A stretch of 54,835 nucleotides of DNA, from contig FR878802.1 in NCBI GenBank assembly GCA_000434395.1, positions 1 through 54,835 of the forward strand. The letters are read 5' to 3'. Below are positions 7,838-15,919 of this stretch, one piece after another; the first letter of the stretch is position 1, and each line of letters begins with the position of its first letter. The translations under genes were made by a program, and so were the position numbers. Source of the DNA: Clostridium sp. CAG:568 (lineage in GTDB: Bacteria; Bacillota_I; Bacilli_A; RFN20; CAG-288). Under the pieces are notes generated by a model, which did not search any database, was not told where the DNA came from, and worked only from the letters and a program-made list of their open reading frames with translations.

Positions 7838-9556
7838 TTAGTCGAGCTTGAGATGGCTTCTGAAATCATCGATGATCTTATGAGCCAATTCTTGTCCTAA
7901 TTTTTCATTTGGAGTTACTGTTTCAACATAAATCTTGCATTTAGGTTCAGTTCCAGAAGGACGGCAAGCAAGCCATCCATCCTTGAAGAAATACTTCAAA
8001 CAGTCGCAAGAAGGAATCTCAGTGATAGGTGTAACTTCACCAGTTACTAAGTCGAAATGCTTTCTCTCGAGATAGTCATCACATGCGATGACCTTATCTC
8101 CTCCGATTACCTTCAAAGGATTGACACGAAGCTCATGGAGTTGCTCGGTCATCTTCTGACGTCCAACCAATCCATTGACATAGATGTTATCGACGACATT
8201 TTCATAATGACCGAATTCCTTCTCAAGTTGTGCAAAGTATTGATCGACAGTCATTCCATTACGATAGCACCACTCGACCATATCAGCAATTGCAATATTA
8301 GATTGGAGACAATCCTTATCACGTACGAAGGGTTGGGTGATATAACCATAAGATTCCTCATATCCAAATTCAAATGGTTCATCAGGAGTATGCTCAATCA
8401 TGTATCCGGTGAACTTGAATCCAGTAGGAACCCACTTGACCTTAAGGTTGAACTTCTTTGAAGCTACATCAGCACCGAAATTAGATGTGACGAACGAAGA
8501 AACGATATAACCATTGTCATGAAGTGTACCGAGTTTCTTACGCATAGTCATCAAATAATTGATGAGAAGTCCGCCAGTTCTATTTCCAGTGTAAAGGTGG
8601 AATTCATTATCACTTCCGATAAAGCCGAATCCGACACGGTCAGCATCAGGATCGTTGCAAAGTGCGATGACATAAGAAGGATCATTGGCATGTAATTCCT
8701 TCAAAAGTTTTTCAGCCTTCACAAAAGATTCAGGGAATTCAGGGTTAGGGAAGTGAACACCATCAAAATTTCCATCCCAACGATCTTGACCAGGAACAGA
8801 AGTGACAGTATATCCGAGCTTTCTCAAAGCCCAAGGACCCAAGAAGACGTTACATCCACATTGAGGAGTGTAAACAATCTTGATATGTCTTTCGCCAGGA
8901 AGTGAAGAAGTACTAGCTTCACGAGCGATAAACTTCTCATCGAAGTTCTCACCGAGAACGGTGTTGACTCCAGAAACTGTACCTTCTTCAGGCTTGACTT
9001 CAACATCGAGGAAATCAGGAAGAGAGGCAATCTCCTTCATCAACATATCGATGTTCTCATAAACCATCTGGCATCCAGTTTCATCATAGACCTTGTATCC
9101 GTTATAAACACAAGGGTTATGTGAAGCAGTCACCATAACACCAGCACAGCAATGCATCTCACGAGTTGTATAAGAAAGCTCGGGAGTAGGGTGTGGGCAA
9201 GCAAAAGTGAATGTGTTGATTCCATATGCATTGAGAATATCACATACTTCCTTTGCAAATTCTTGAGAATGATGACGGGAATCAAATGATACAGCTACGC
9301 CACGCTTCTTTCCTTCTTCTCCATAGTGGTGGATGACGAAGTTTGCCATTCCAACAGTAGCCTTTTGAACAACCAAAGGATTCATTCTATTGGTTCCAGG
9401 ACCCATTTCTCCACGAAGACCGGCAGTTCCAAAAGCGATATCGCCACCAAACATATCACGTAACTTGTCGTCGCTAGAATTACGAATGATTTCCTTGTCA
9501 GCATCACTGACTTTAGGACTATCCAACCACATCTGAGCACGCGCTTTAAAATCCAT
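7838..9556 (-). CDS. pgcA: Alpha-D-phosphohexomutase (phosphoglucomutase/phosphomannomutase)
   Basis: A 572-residue cytoplasmic enzyme that interconverts hexose 1- and 6-phosphates through a phosphoserine. All four family loops are present. The active-site serine is in TASHNP (followed by YNGYKVY). The Mg-binding loop is DPDADRVGF. The sugar-recognition loop is GYEESYGY, and the phosphate-binding loop is RPSGTEPK. Length and motifs fit B. subtilis PgcA (YhxB), which makes glucose 1-phosphate for glycolipids and teichoic acids. The symbol is by that resemblance, and phosphomannomutase activity is also possible. The start has GGAAGAGGAAA upstream. It is less AT-rich in codon use than its neighbours, as expected of a well-expressed gene. 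Confidence 0.93.
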   Translation of the reverse strand: MDFKARAQMWLDSPKVSDADKEIIRNSSDDKLRDMFGGDIAFGTAGLRGEMGPGTNRMNPLVVQKATVGMANFVIHHYGEEGKKRGVAVSFDSRHHSQEFAKEVCDILNAYGINTFTFACPHPTPELSYTTREMHCCAGVMVTASHNPCVYNGYKVYDETGCQMVYENIDMLMKEIASLPDFLDVEVKPEEGTVSGVNTVLGENFDEKFIAREASTSSLPGERHIKIVYTPQCGCNVFLGPWALRKLGYTVTSVPGQDRWDGNFDGVHFPNPEFPESFVKAEKLLKELHANDPSYVIALCNDPDADRVGFGFIGSDNEFHLYTGNRTGGLLINYLMTMRKKLGTLHDNGYIVSSFVTSNFGADVASKKFNLKVKWVPTGFKFTGYMIEHTPDEPFEFGYEESYGYITQPFVRDKDCLQSNIAIADMVEWCYRNGMTVDQYFAQLEKEFGHYENVVDNIYVNGLVGRQKMTEQLHELRVNPLKVIGGDKVIACDDYLERKHFDLVTGEVTPITEIPSCDCLKYFFKDGWLACRPSGTEPKCKIYVETVTPNEKLGQELAHKIIDDFRSHLKLD

Positions 9557-9677
9557 TGTTTATTTCCTCTTCCTACCCTTTTTTTCCATATCAAAACAAG
9601 GGTTAATAACCATTTGTTATTATAGTCTTTTAAATATACTTTTTTCAACAAAATTTAAAGTTTAGACATCGTATACT

Positions 9678-9980
9678 TTATTGACTCTTCAAAGTCGGAA
9701 TTTCATTTATATATTCCCATTCAATCCCCCAATGAAAGTTATTAGAAATCATATCTTCCGCTTCATACGAGGAAGTATTTCCATTAAAGAAAACAAAGGA
9801 ATCTTCACTCCACGTCTCCGGCTTTACATCAGACTCTGAAAATTTAATAGCATTCTCGTCCACATCGATAAAAGCCTCAGCTTCTATACAAGCGATATCT
9901 TTAGACAAAAACAATGCCTTAGGACCATATCATAAAGATATAAAAGTTCAGGGCGAATGGTATAAGTTCTACCAATTATA
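9678..9980 (-). pseudogene. Possible gene remnant, unrecognised
   Basis: A 78-codon frame (9678-9914, from a TTG with no clear ribosome binding site) encodes an acidic, protein-like sequence with WSEDSFVFFNG and FHWGIEWEYI. The protein-like character continues upstream to a TGA a few codons before the TTG. Another frame in the same stretch (to about 9980) also looks protein-like, which would fit a frameshift. I read this as the 3' end of a decayed gene, but a small intact gene cannot be excluded. No family recognised. Confidence 0.3.
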
Positions 9981-10058
9981 GTTTAAGAAGCGTTAACAAA
10001 AATATCAAAACATAAGTCCCTTATCTAATTCTATTGATAACTAATTTGCTAGTATCAA

Positions 10059-10772
10059 TCATTTCATTATCTTTTCTAATTGAAAATACTTTTTATGATC
10101 ATCATCGATCAGGCTTTTCAATCTCATCAACCCATCGCTGAAATTAGAAACCTTAGCGTATGAATTGATATAAGGCATCGTCAAAAAATCATATGAAGTC
10201 ATGATTCTTTCATCTCCACCATTGATGGTGAAGAATTCCTTCAGTGTTTTATATTCTTTTCCTTCGAAAAAGAACGATTTCTTTTTCGATAATAAATATC
10301 CTAAATCAAACCAACTCTCAATAGGATGAGAATTATATTCATCAGTTATTCTCTTTATCGAGCTATAAAAAGTCGGTCTATTTTTATCCAGTCCTTTAAT
10401 TTCTAAGAATCTGAGAAGCAATCCTTTAGATAGTAAAGATTGTAATTCGACAATGGGTCTAGGCGCATTGTTCAATATCGTGAGTCCTAATTCATTCGAG
10501 TCATTCAATCTAATACCGCCCAATGCTAATTTATGTCCAGGATTTAGTAGGAATGATATTTCAAAAAGAGCAATTTCTTTATCTTTGTTGTCTAAAAAAA
10601 TACTGACTGCCCTCTTGCCTTTCTCAATATCCATCTCATATAGCCAGTTAGTAAATGATGAATCGTTGAATTGATCGATGAACAAATCTGGGTAAAGACA
10701 CATTTCATCACCGACTTGTTCTAAAGATGAATAAGACAATCTATCGTTGATTCTAAATGTTCTCTTGATCAT
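10059..10772 (-). CDS. Hypothetical soluble protein, third gene of an overlapping operon
   Basis: A protein of 237 residues with no signal peptide or membrane segment and a mixed alpha/beta pattern. Its middle has a strand-rich part (AVSIFLDNKDKEIALFEISF, then GHKLALGGIRL) followed by a helical C-terminal half. I recognise no family. Its ATG overlaps the TGA of the preceding membrane-protein gene by 4 bp (ATGA), so it is translationally coupled and very probably works with the two membrane proteins encoded upstream, perhaps as their cytoplasmic subunit. No catalytic motif is evident. Confidence 0.8.
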   Translation of the reverse strand: MIKRTFRINDRLSYSSLEQVGDEMCLYPDLFIDQFNDSSFTNWLYEMDIEKGKRAVSIFLDNKDKEIALFEISFLLNPGHKLALGGIRLNDSNELGLTILNNAPRPIVELQSLLSKGLLLRFLEIKGLDKNRPTFYSSIKRITDEYNSHPIESWFDLGYLLSKKKSFFFEGKEYKTLKEFFTINGGDERIMTSYDFLTMPYINSYAKVSNFSDGLMRLKSLIDDDHKKYFQLEKIMK

Positions 10773-11812
10773 ATGGCGATTCCTCTTTGCATGTCGATGA
10801 TGACTACTATAAAGCTAAACACTACCAAGAAGAAAAAGACCCAACTTATCGAGGAGAACAAAGTATCCAATATTCGATGATTCTTTTGTCTAGTAATCTT
10901 CAGCATGCTTTTAATCTTGGTCGATTCTTCAAACACAAATCTATTAATTGAATCTTTATCTAATATCATCTTGTCTTTAATATGTTCGACAAGATAAGAC
11001 ATCAAGTTCCCTGCCAACTTGTCTATTTTATTCAAAAGTTGAACAGATTTGTTTTTGGAGAAATTCAAGACATAATCAAACCCACTATCTCTTCTAGATT
11101 TTATAGAGAAGATAGTAGCGAACAAAATATCGTATATCAATGTTCCGACAATAGGAATAAAAAGTGCGTAAGTCGATAAATAAGACCAATCTGGAGAAAT
11201 CAAAAACTCTCGCATCAATCCATTAGAGAAAAGATAAAGAGAGAAGAAATTGCTGAATAACAACAATAAGACTGATAGGAAGGACTCAATAAATCTCAAT
11301 CCACCAGCTCTTCTATCTCTACTCTTAACTTCATCGATTACATTGGTCATTCTAAAGACTTGATCTTTGTGCCACCCATCGATTCTTTTGGAAACAATTT
11401 CAATTTTATCTTCATCAGAAATATTATTATTTACTATTAGTTCATCTATAGTCAAAATTTCGCCTTTATAGTCGATCAAGAGTTGTCCTATGGATAAAGG
11501 GCAATCCTTGGGTTGCTCTTTTTCAAAAGGGTTGACCCACCAATTGACAAAAGAATGTATAGCATACTCAAATACATGTGTCTCTAAAGAGGCGTAGTCC
11601 ATCATATTGGTAACCGCAAAATCCAAATCACGAAGTGAAGCATATTCATACATCAGTGAAGGAAGATAAGTCAAAGAAGCTTGTTGCAATTTGATCATGG
11701 ATTCTATGTAGACAGGCGAGTTCTTCAACGAAACTGAAAGTTGTTGAACAACCTTATAGCAATTAATTCCCGAAGCTTCCATCAATAATCTATTTCTATC
11801 AAGAGTATTCAT
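10769..11812 (-). CDS. Hypothetical membrane protein, second gene of an overlapping operon
   Basis: A protein of 347 residues. The first about 170 are soluble and helical. Two hydrophobic stretches follow (about 174-195 and 212-233), then a charged helical region and a strongly hydrophobic C-terminal helix (about 322-342). No known family or catalytic motif is visible. The layout of a long cytoplasmic N-terminal domain, a helical hairpin and a helical tail is all I can describe. It overlaps both neighbours by 4 bp, so the three genes form one translationally coupled unit. Confidence 0.8.
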   Translation of the reverse strand: MNTLDRNRLLMEASGINCYKVVQQLSVSLKNSPVYIESMIKLQQASLTYLPSLMYEYASLRDLDFAVTNMMDYASLETHVFEYAIHSFVNWWVNPFEKEQPKDCPLSIGQLLIDYKGEILTIDELIVNNNISDEDKIEIVSKRIDGWHKDQVFRMTNVIDEVKSRDRRAGGLRFIESFLSVLLLLFSNFFSLYLFSNGLMREFLISPDWSYLSTYALFIPIVGTLIYDILFATIFSIKSRRDSGFDYVLNFSKNKSVQLLNKIDKLAGNLMSYLVEHIKDKMILDKDSINRFVFEESTKIKSMLKITRQKNHRILDTLFSSISWVFFFLVVFSFIVVIIDMQRGIAI

Positions 11813-12333
11813 AAAGGCATCACCTCACTATAAGGAACAAAGTAATTGAATATCGGTTCAAAAAATCCATAGTCTATAGTTAAAGCTGGTCTCATTCCAC
11901 TTATAAAATAAAATACAGTTGTGACTGACATGCACATAAACAATATGGAATAGGTTAGATGGATAAACTTATGACCTATTCCTCTATTGAAAGGATTGGA
12001 TAAATGCACAAAGTGCTGTGATGATATTCTAAATGTCAAAAGCAAGACTAGAAAAATCACCATTATCAAAAATGTTCCCGAAGTCAAATATAACGCCTCT
12101 AAGTTCTTTGGAGAGTAACCGAAAATAGGTTTAAGAAATTCATAGAATCCTTTCCCGATTGCATTTAGAACTTTATACTCAAAATAAAACTTGTCGAATA
12201 GAAAGAAAAAGAATAAACAAATATAAGGAGGAAAGAAAGACCAAAGCAAAACTTTTATCTTGTTGTAGGAAACAAAAAAGGAAATAGCTATACAGCATAC
12301 CAATGGAATTGTTATAAGCCATGATAGGACCAT
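11809..12333 (-). CDS. Hypothetical four-helix membrane protein, first gene of an overlapping operon
   Basis: A protein of 174 residues. Hydrophobic segments lie at about 2-22, 27-47, 82-104 and 123-146, with a short C-terminal extracytoplasmic or cytoplasmic tail. A good AAAGGAGA ribosome binding site precedes the ATG. The gene begins 40 bp after the RluA-type gene on the same strand, so the three-gene unit may be read from that promoter as well. Not recognised; no transporter or enzyme signature. Confidence 0.78.
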   Translation of the reverse strand: MVLSWLITIPLVCCIAISFFVSYNKIKVLLWSFFPPYICLFFFFLFDKFYFEYKVLNAIGKGFYEFLKPIFGYSPKNLEALYLTSGTFLIMVIFLVLLLTFRISSQHFVHLSNPFNRGIGHKFIHLTYSILFMCMSVTTVFYFISGMRPALTIDYGFFEPIFNYFVPYSEVMPL

Positions 12334-12373
12334 GATAACCGTCTCCTTTTATGTTTCTTATTTTACCTAATAA

Positions 12374-13336
12374 TTAACTCAAATCAGAAAGTATTTTGCG
12401 AAGGTGATCGGGAAGAGGTGCTTCAAATGTCATACCAGAAAGATATGATAGAACACCATCGATCTTCAAAAAACTGAATGTAGCTGCGTGAAGGAATTGA
12501 GACTTCAATCCATAGAGATCTTCAAATTCTTTATTTATTTCAAAGTTTCCGTACTTTCCATCACCTACAACCGGATGACCAATCAAAGAGAAATGGGCAC
12601 GAATCTGATGTGTTCTACCAGTCAACAATTCAACATTCACTAATGCAGTATTGGAGAATTGCTTGACTCTTTTATATTCAGTTATCGCTGTCTTAGCACC
12701 TTCTTTCAATGTACCAGCCCTGACCATTCCTTTATCAGCATCTTTGAGCAAAGGAATATTGATAGTTCCTGAGCCATTCAACTTTCCATAAACCAAGGCT
12801 GTATATGATTTCTTTATTTGAGTTCTATCTCTGAACAAAGCCAATAATTCCTGCATTGCAGGAAGATTCTTGGCACAGATGACAATGCCAGTGGTATTTC
12901 TATCCAATCTATGACAAGGTCCAGGAACAAAGCCATAAGAATTGTTCGGGTTGAATTCACCTTTTTGTATAAGGTATGAGGTCAGCATATTAGCTAAAGT
13001 GAATTTGCTATCCTTTCCATCAGAATGAATGAGCAATCCTCTCGGTTTATTTACAACCACTATATTCTTATCTTCATAGATGATATCCAAAGGAGTAGAA
13101 ATCGGTTTTTCTACATAATCCTTCTTAAATTTTTCTAAAAGATCTGGTTTTAAATATATAAATAAGGTATCGCCATCTTGCAAAATATATTTAATATCTA
13201 CCTTTTTTCCATTAACTTTGACATCTTTTTGCCTAAAAAGCTTATAAATGAAGGATAAAGGAGCTTCTTTTATCCATCTTTTGATAAATTTGTCGACTCT
13301 TTGGTTGGCCTGTTCGGCGGTAATTTTAATTTCCAT
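12374..13336 (-). CDS. RluA-family 23S rRNA pseudouridine synthase (RluC/RluD-like)
   Basis: Converts uridines to pseudouridine in large-subunit rRNA. About 320 residues from the ATG at 13336, reading MEIKITAEQ; an earlier in-frame TTG at 13354 looks less likely. An N-terminal S4 RNA-binding domain (about 1-70, QRVDKF and VKVNGKKVD) precedes the RluA catalytic core. The signature GPCHRLDRNTTG holds the catalytic Asp, and the later LLTGRTHQIRAHF and GHPVVGDGKYG blocks are intact. RluC, RluD and related B. subtilis paralogues cannot be separated here. It lies next to a divergent tRNA-Ser gene. Confidence 0.93.
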   Translation of the reverse strand: MEIKITAEQANQRVDKFIKRWIKEAPLSFIYKLFRQKDVKVNGKKVDIKYILQDGDTLFIYLKPDLLEKFKKDYVEKPISTPLDIIYEDKNIVVVNKPRGLLIHSDGKDSKFTLANMLTSYLIQKGEFNPNNSYGFVPGPCHRLDRNTTGIVICAKNLPAMQELLALFRDRTQIKKSYTALVYGKLNGSGTINIPLLKDADKGMVRAGTLKEGAKTAITEYKRVKQFSNTALVNVELLTGRTHQIRAHFSLIGHPVVGDGKYGNFEINKEFEDLYGLKSQFLHAATFSFLKIDGVLSYLSGMTFEAPLPDHLRKILSDLS

Positions 13337-13347
13337 GCAAATTTCTC

Positions 13348-13376
13348 TTTTCAAATCAAATCTTTTCTATTATAAT
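13348..13376 (+). promoter_or_regulatory. Promoter of tRNA-Ser(GGA)
   Basis: A perfect TATAAT (13371-13376) lies 12 bases before the tRNA, with TTTTCA 17 bp further upstream as a weak -35. Transcription would start only a few bases before the mature 5' end. It overlaps the 5' end of the divergent RluA-type gene. Confidence 0.55.
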
Positions 13377-13388
13377 ACTACACGCGCT

Positions 13389-13479
13389 GGAGAGATACCC
13401 AAGTGGTTGAAGGGGTGGGCTTGGAAAGCTCATAGTGGCAGAAATGCCAGCAAGAGTTCAAATCTCTTTCTCTCCGCCA
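13389..13479 (+). tRNA. tRNA-Ser(GGA)
   Basis: A class II cloverleaf with acceptor GGAGAGA pairing to TCTCTCC. The anticodon loop TTGGAAA gives GGA. It has a long variable arm, T-arm AAGAG-TTCAAAT-CTCTT and an encoded CCA end. It reads UCC and UCU codons. A 49-bp trailer shared with the second tRNA-Ser follows immediately. Confidence 0.96.
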
Positions 13480-13528
13480 GTTGAAATGCTATTTGAACTC
13501 TTACTATTAGGTAAGAAGTTCGGATTTA
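13480..13528 (+). repeat. tRNA-Ser trailer repeat, copy 1, able to pair with the tRNA T-arm
   Basis: This matches the 49 bp after the second tRNA-Ser (14927-14975) at all but one base. Inside it, ATTTGAACTCTT (13491-13502) is the exact reverse complement of the T-stem and T-loop of its own tRNA (13452-13463). An alternative hairpin can form within the trailer, GAACTCTTAC with GTAAGAAGTTC (13495-13504 and 13511-13521, one bulge). The two structures are mutually exclusive. Confidence 0.8.
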
Positions 13529-13587
13529 TTGAACGTATTTATAAATAATAATATAATTACTCTGAAGAGTAAAAGAGGTGATTTGCA

Positions 13588-14511
13588 TTGACAAAGAAAA
13601 CAAAATATCAACCATTAGCTGATTTTCTTACGGAATCAAATAAAGAAGATATAACTCTGACATTTACTGACATTGAAAAAATATTAGGATTTAATCTATC
13701 TCCATCAGCAAGAAAACATAGACCTGGCTGGGCGAATAATTCTCAGGAGGCCTTATCATGGGGTTGGATGCCTGTAGGATATAAATCTTATGCAATTAAT
13801 ATGAAGAATGAAATAGCTCATTTTAGAAAAGTTGGATTTGCTAATACAAATCACTCAAAGAAAACTAGTATAAGACAAACAGCTACAAGAAAACCAAAAC
13901 TACATGCTACAAACGGTATTGTCATCACAAATGAACTTATTGAGGAAGCTCATCAACAAGTTGAAGCGACTAACAACTATGGAAAAGAAGATGATTTAAT
14001 TACTAATTGTTTTAAAAGATTTCCTAAAAATGATGATGTGACAATTGTTGCAATGAAAGTTGGCTTAATTGATATAACCAATTCAACTCATGTTTCTCAA
14101 CATAAAAGTAAAATTAGTGTAGTTGAAATCGCTGAGTGTATTGTAGGCATTAAAGATATTGATGAACGAATTAAAAATGGTGATCCTACAGTTGTAAATG
14201 AGATAGCTAAATCAAACGGAAATATAAATTTATTTTCATTTGCTACTAAGTATTGTTGCTATCATAATAAAAACTTATACGAAAAGGATGATTATTCTAT
14301 TTTGGATACCATTTTGAAAGATCACTTGCCTGATTATTTTGCTGATATAACAACTGGGCAGATAAAGAAATGGGTAGATTCTTATGACTATAAATCTTAT
14401 AACGATTATCTAACAAGAAAACTTGATGAATTAGGAATAAATGTTCCATTTAGAAAAAGAAAACTTGACCATTATATTTGGTTTAATAATAGAAAAAAGA
14501 AGGAGTATTAA
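13588..14511 (+). CDS. DUF7662-like accessory protein
   Basis: A 307-residue protein read from a TTG start with a good AAGAGGTGA site 7 bases upstream. The first about 75 residues resemble the DUF7662 module: YQPLADFL, ITLTFTDIEKILGF, LSPSARKHRPGW, then a Trp/Gly-rich segment. The middle is Lys/Thr-rich, and the helical C-terminal half (about 110-300) is not recognised. There is no signal peptide or membrane segment. It sits alone between two tRNA-Ser genes in what is probably an insertion-prone site, followed by a terminator, and may be an accessory or defence-related gene. That last point is inference only. Confidence 0.75.
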   Translation: MTKKTKYQPLADFLTESNKEDITLTFTDIEKILGFNLSPSARKHRPGWANNSQEALSWGWMPVGYKSYAINMKNEIAHFRKVGFANTNHSKKTSIRQTATRKPKLHATNGIVITNELIEEAHQQVEATNNYGKEDDLITNCFKRFPKNDDVTIVAMKVGLIDITNSTHVSQHKSKISVVEIAECIVGIKDIDERIKNGDPTVVNEIAKSNGNINLFSFATKYCCYHNKNLYEKDDYSILDTILKDHLPDYFADITTGQIKKWVDSYDYKSYNDYLTRKLDELGINVPFRKRKLDHYIWFNNRKKKEY

Positions 14512-14835
14512 AGATAGAAGAATTAAACAAATGTGGATGACTTTTCATTTGCTTAATAGGGATACGAAAAAATAAAGAAGGGTACGAAGTTGTATCAAAT
14601 GTTGTGTTTCTAGACATTAAGAAAAAATCAACGGCACGAAAGTGTCGCTTTTTTTGTAGATATACAATCCCTATGCAATTTTGATACACTTCTAAAACAC
14701 TTGCCGATAAAAAAAGCACGTTCTTTTGGATAATCGTGTCTTGAAAACCATTTCTAATAACTATATTAATAAAAAACACTATTCACTTTTATTAATAATT
14801 TGCTAAAATAATGTGCTGTCCATATAAAGACAGAT
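14512..14835. other. Gene-free stretch between the DUF7662-like gene and the second tRNA-Ser
   Basis: The only clear element is the terminator at 14632-14655. The rest is AT-rich with scattered stops in all frames and no supportable gene. TGTATCAAA (14591) recurs as an inverted copy near 14682, but I attach no function to it. Confidence 0.6.
14632..14655 (+). terminator. Terminator after the DUF7662-like gene
   Basis: Stem CGGCAC / GTGTCG (one G-U pair) with a GAAA tetraloop, followed after one base by seven Ts. Confidence 0.7.
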
Positions 14836-14926
14836 GGAGAAATACCCAAGCGGTTCAAGGGAACGGTCTTGAAAACCGTCAGGGGGAGCAATCCCCGCTA
14901 GAGTTCGAATCTCTATTTCTCCGCCA
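14836..14926 (+). tRNA. tRNA-Ser(UGA)
   Basis: A class II cloverleaf with acceptor GGAGAAA pairing to TTTCTCC. The anticodon stem-loop ACGGT-CTTGAAA-ACCGT gives TGA. The variable arm is GC-rich and long, the T-arm is TAGAG-TTCGAAT-CTCTA, and CCA is encoded. It reads UCA (and other UCN) codons. Confidence 0.96.
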
Positions 14927-14975
14927 GTTGAAATGCTATTCGAACTCTTACTATTAGGTAAGAAGTTCGGATTTA
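14927..14975 (+). repeat. tRNA-Ser trailer repeat, copy 2
   Basis: Differs from copy 1 at one base: ATTCGAACTCTT (14938-14949) in place of ATTTGAACTCTT. The change matches the T-loop difference between the two tRNAs (TTCGAAT against TTCAAAT), so complementarity to the T-arm is kept in both copies. The internal hairpin with loop TATTAG is also kept. Confidence 0.8.
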
Positions 14976-15038
14976 AGACTAGCCTTGCCAAAATCAAGAG
15001 TAGTCGATAGAAATAGAGGGTATGAAAACTCCAGATTT

Positions 15039-15060
15039 GAGGGGTAATACCCTCTTTTTT
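15039..15060 (+). terminator. Terminator downstream of tRNA-Ser(UGA)
   Basis: Stem GAGGG / CCCTC with a GTAATA loop, followed by six Ts. It lies 60 bases beyond the trailer repeat and probably ends the tRNA transcript. Confidence 0.75.
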
Positions 15061-15390
15061 AATGCAAAAAACAGGTTGGAGTCGAACAAAATACGTCAAA
15101 AACTAACAGCCTTGAAAAAAGGATATGCCTCGGCTAGCCTTATCATGAGAAAATTTTAGCATTCGGAAAAACATATCAAGCTTTTTATCTTCTAAAAGAA
15201 GAAAAAACATTAGTTTGATCCAAATTTATGAAAAGAAAGGATTAAGTACATCCAAATGCAAAAGGAGAAGAGGGAAAAACTTAATAGTTTATGCCAACAG
15301 CTTTTAAAATTTCTTGATTTAGATCGGTTGACATAAAGAAGTAAAACTACTATATTCCATTTTTGTAAAGATTAATGAGAGAACAAAAAT
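15061..15390. other. Gene-free stretch, possibly decayed coding DNA
   Basis: No intact gene. Around 15160-15230 one plus-strand frame is protein-like for about 20 codons (GKTYQAFYLLKEEKTLV) before a stop, and similar short bits follow. This fits an eroded gene but is too short to name. Confidence 0.35.
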
Positions 15391-15864
15391 ATGAAAAAGA
15401 AAATAAGTTTATCAATTTTATTAAGTTGTCTTATTTTAAATTCTTTATATGGATGTTCATCTGAAGATGATTATTTCAAGCAAAAAATAACTCCCTATTT
15501 GAGCTTTGAAGCTTTTATCAATTATTTAGATGAATCGAAAGAAGATGATGAAAGAGATGTTGGGGTTATTGAATATGAGGATAGAGGGGAACAGGGGAAA
15601 GGTTTTAATATTAATACTGACCAAGTAACACCTCTATTAAAGAAAATAAAATTTAGTATCGATAAAACTGTAAAAGAAGAATATGCACCTGATAATTTTT
15701 TTTGGATTTTAGAAATCAAATCAAAAATTCAAATAAAAGGGTATTCCTATGAAGATAGAGAATACGACTATATTTTAGAATTTAACAAAGATTTTCATGT
15801 AAGAGTTATTGTAGAACATTGGGAAAGATGGTCATATAACGATTTTTTTTCAAATAATTATTAA
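15391..15864 (+). CDS. Small lipoprotein of unknown function
   Basis: A 157-residue protein with a lipoprotein signal peptide: basic MKKK, hydrophobic core, lipobox LYGC with Cys22. The mature part is acidic and rich in Tyr and Trp near the end (EHWERWSYNDFF), likely a small beta-rich domain; no family recognised. GAGAGAA before the ATG is a weak ribosome binding site. It is followed by a radical SAM pseudogene on the same strand, in a region of decayed and accessory genes. Confidence 0.7.
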   Translation: MKKKISLSILLSCLILNSLYGCSSEDDYFKQKITPYLSFEAFINYLDESKEDDERDVGVIEYEDRGEQGKGFNINTDQVTPLLKKIKFSIDKTVKEEYAPDNFFWILEIKSKIQIKGYSYEDREYDYILEFNKDFHVRVIVEHWERWSYNDFFSNNY

Positions 15865-15919
15865 ACCGATTTGGATAGTCTGAATTTACTAAATGATTTT
15901 TACAAAAAGGGTGTGGCAA

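Noticed and set aside
8057..8461. Open frame of 134 codons opposite the phosphohexomutase gene
   Set aside because: It is a shadow of a gene with all family motifs, has no ribosome binding site and does not resemble a protein family.
14483..15099. Two minus-strand frames of 98 codons across the second tRNA-Ser region
   Set aside because: One covers the tRNA gene itself and neither has a credible start site or family resemblance.
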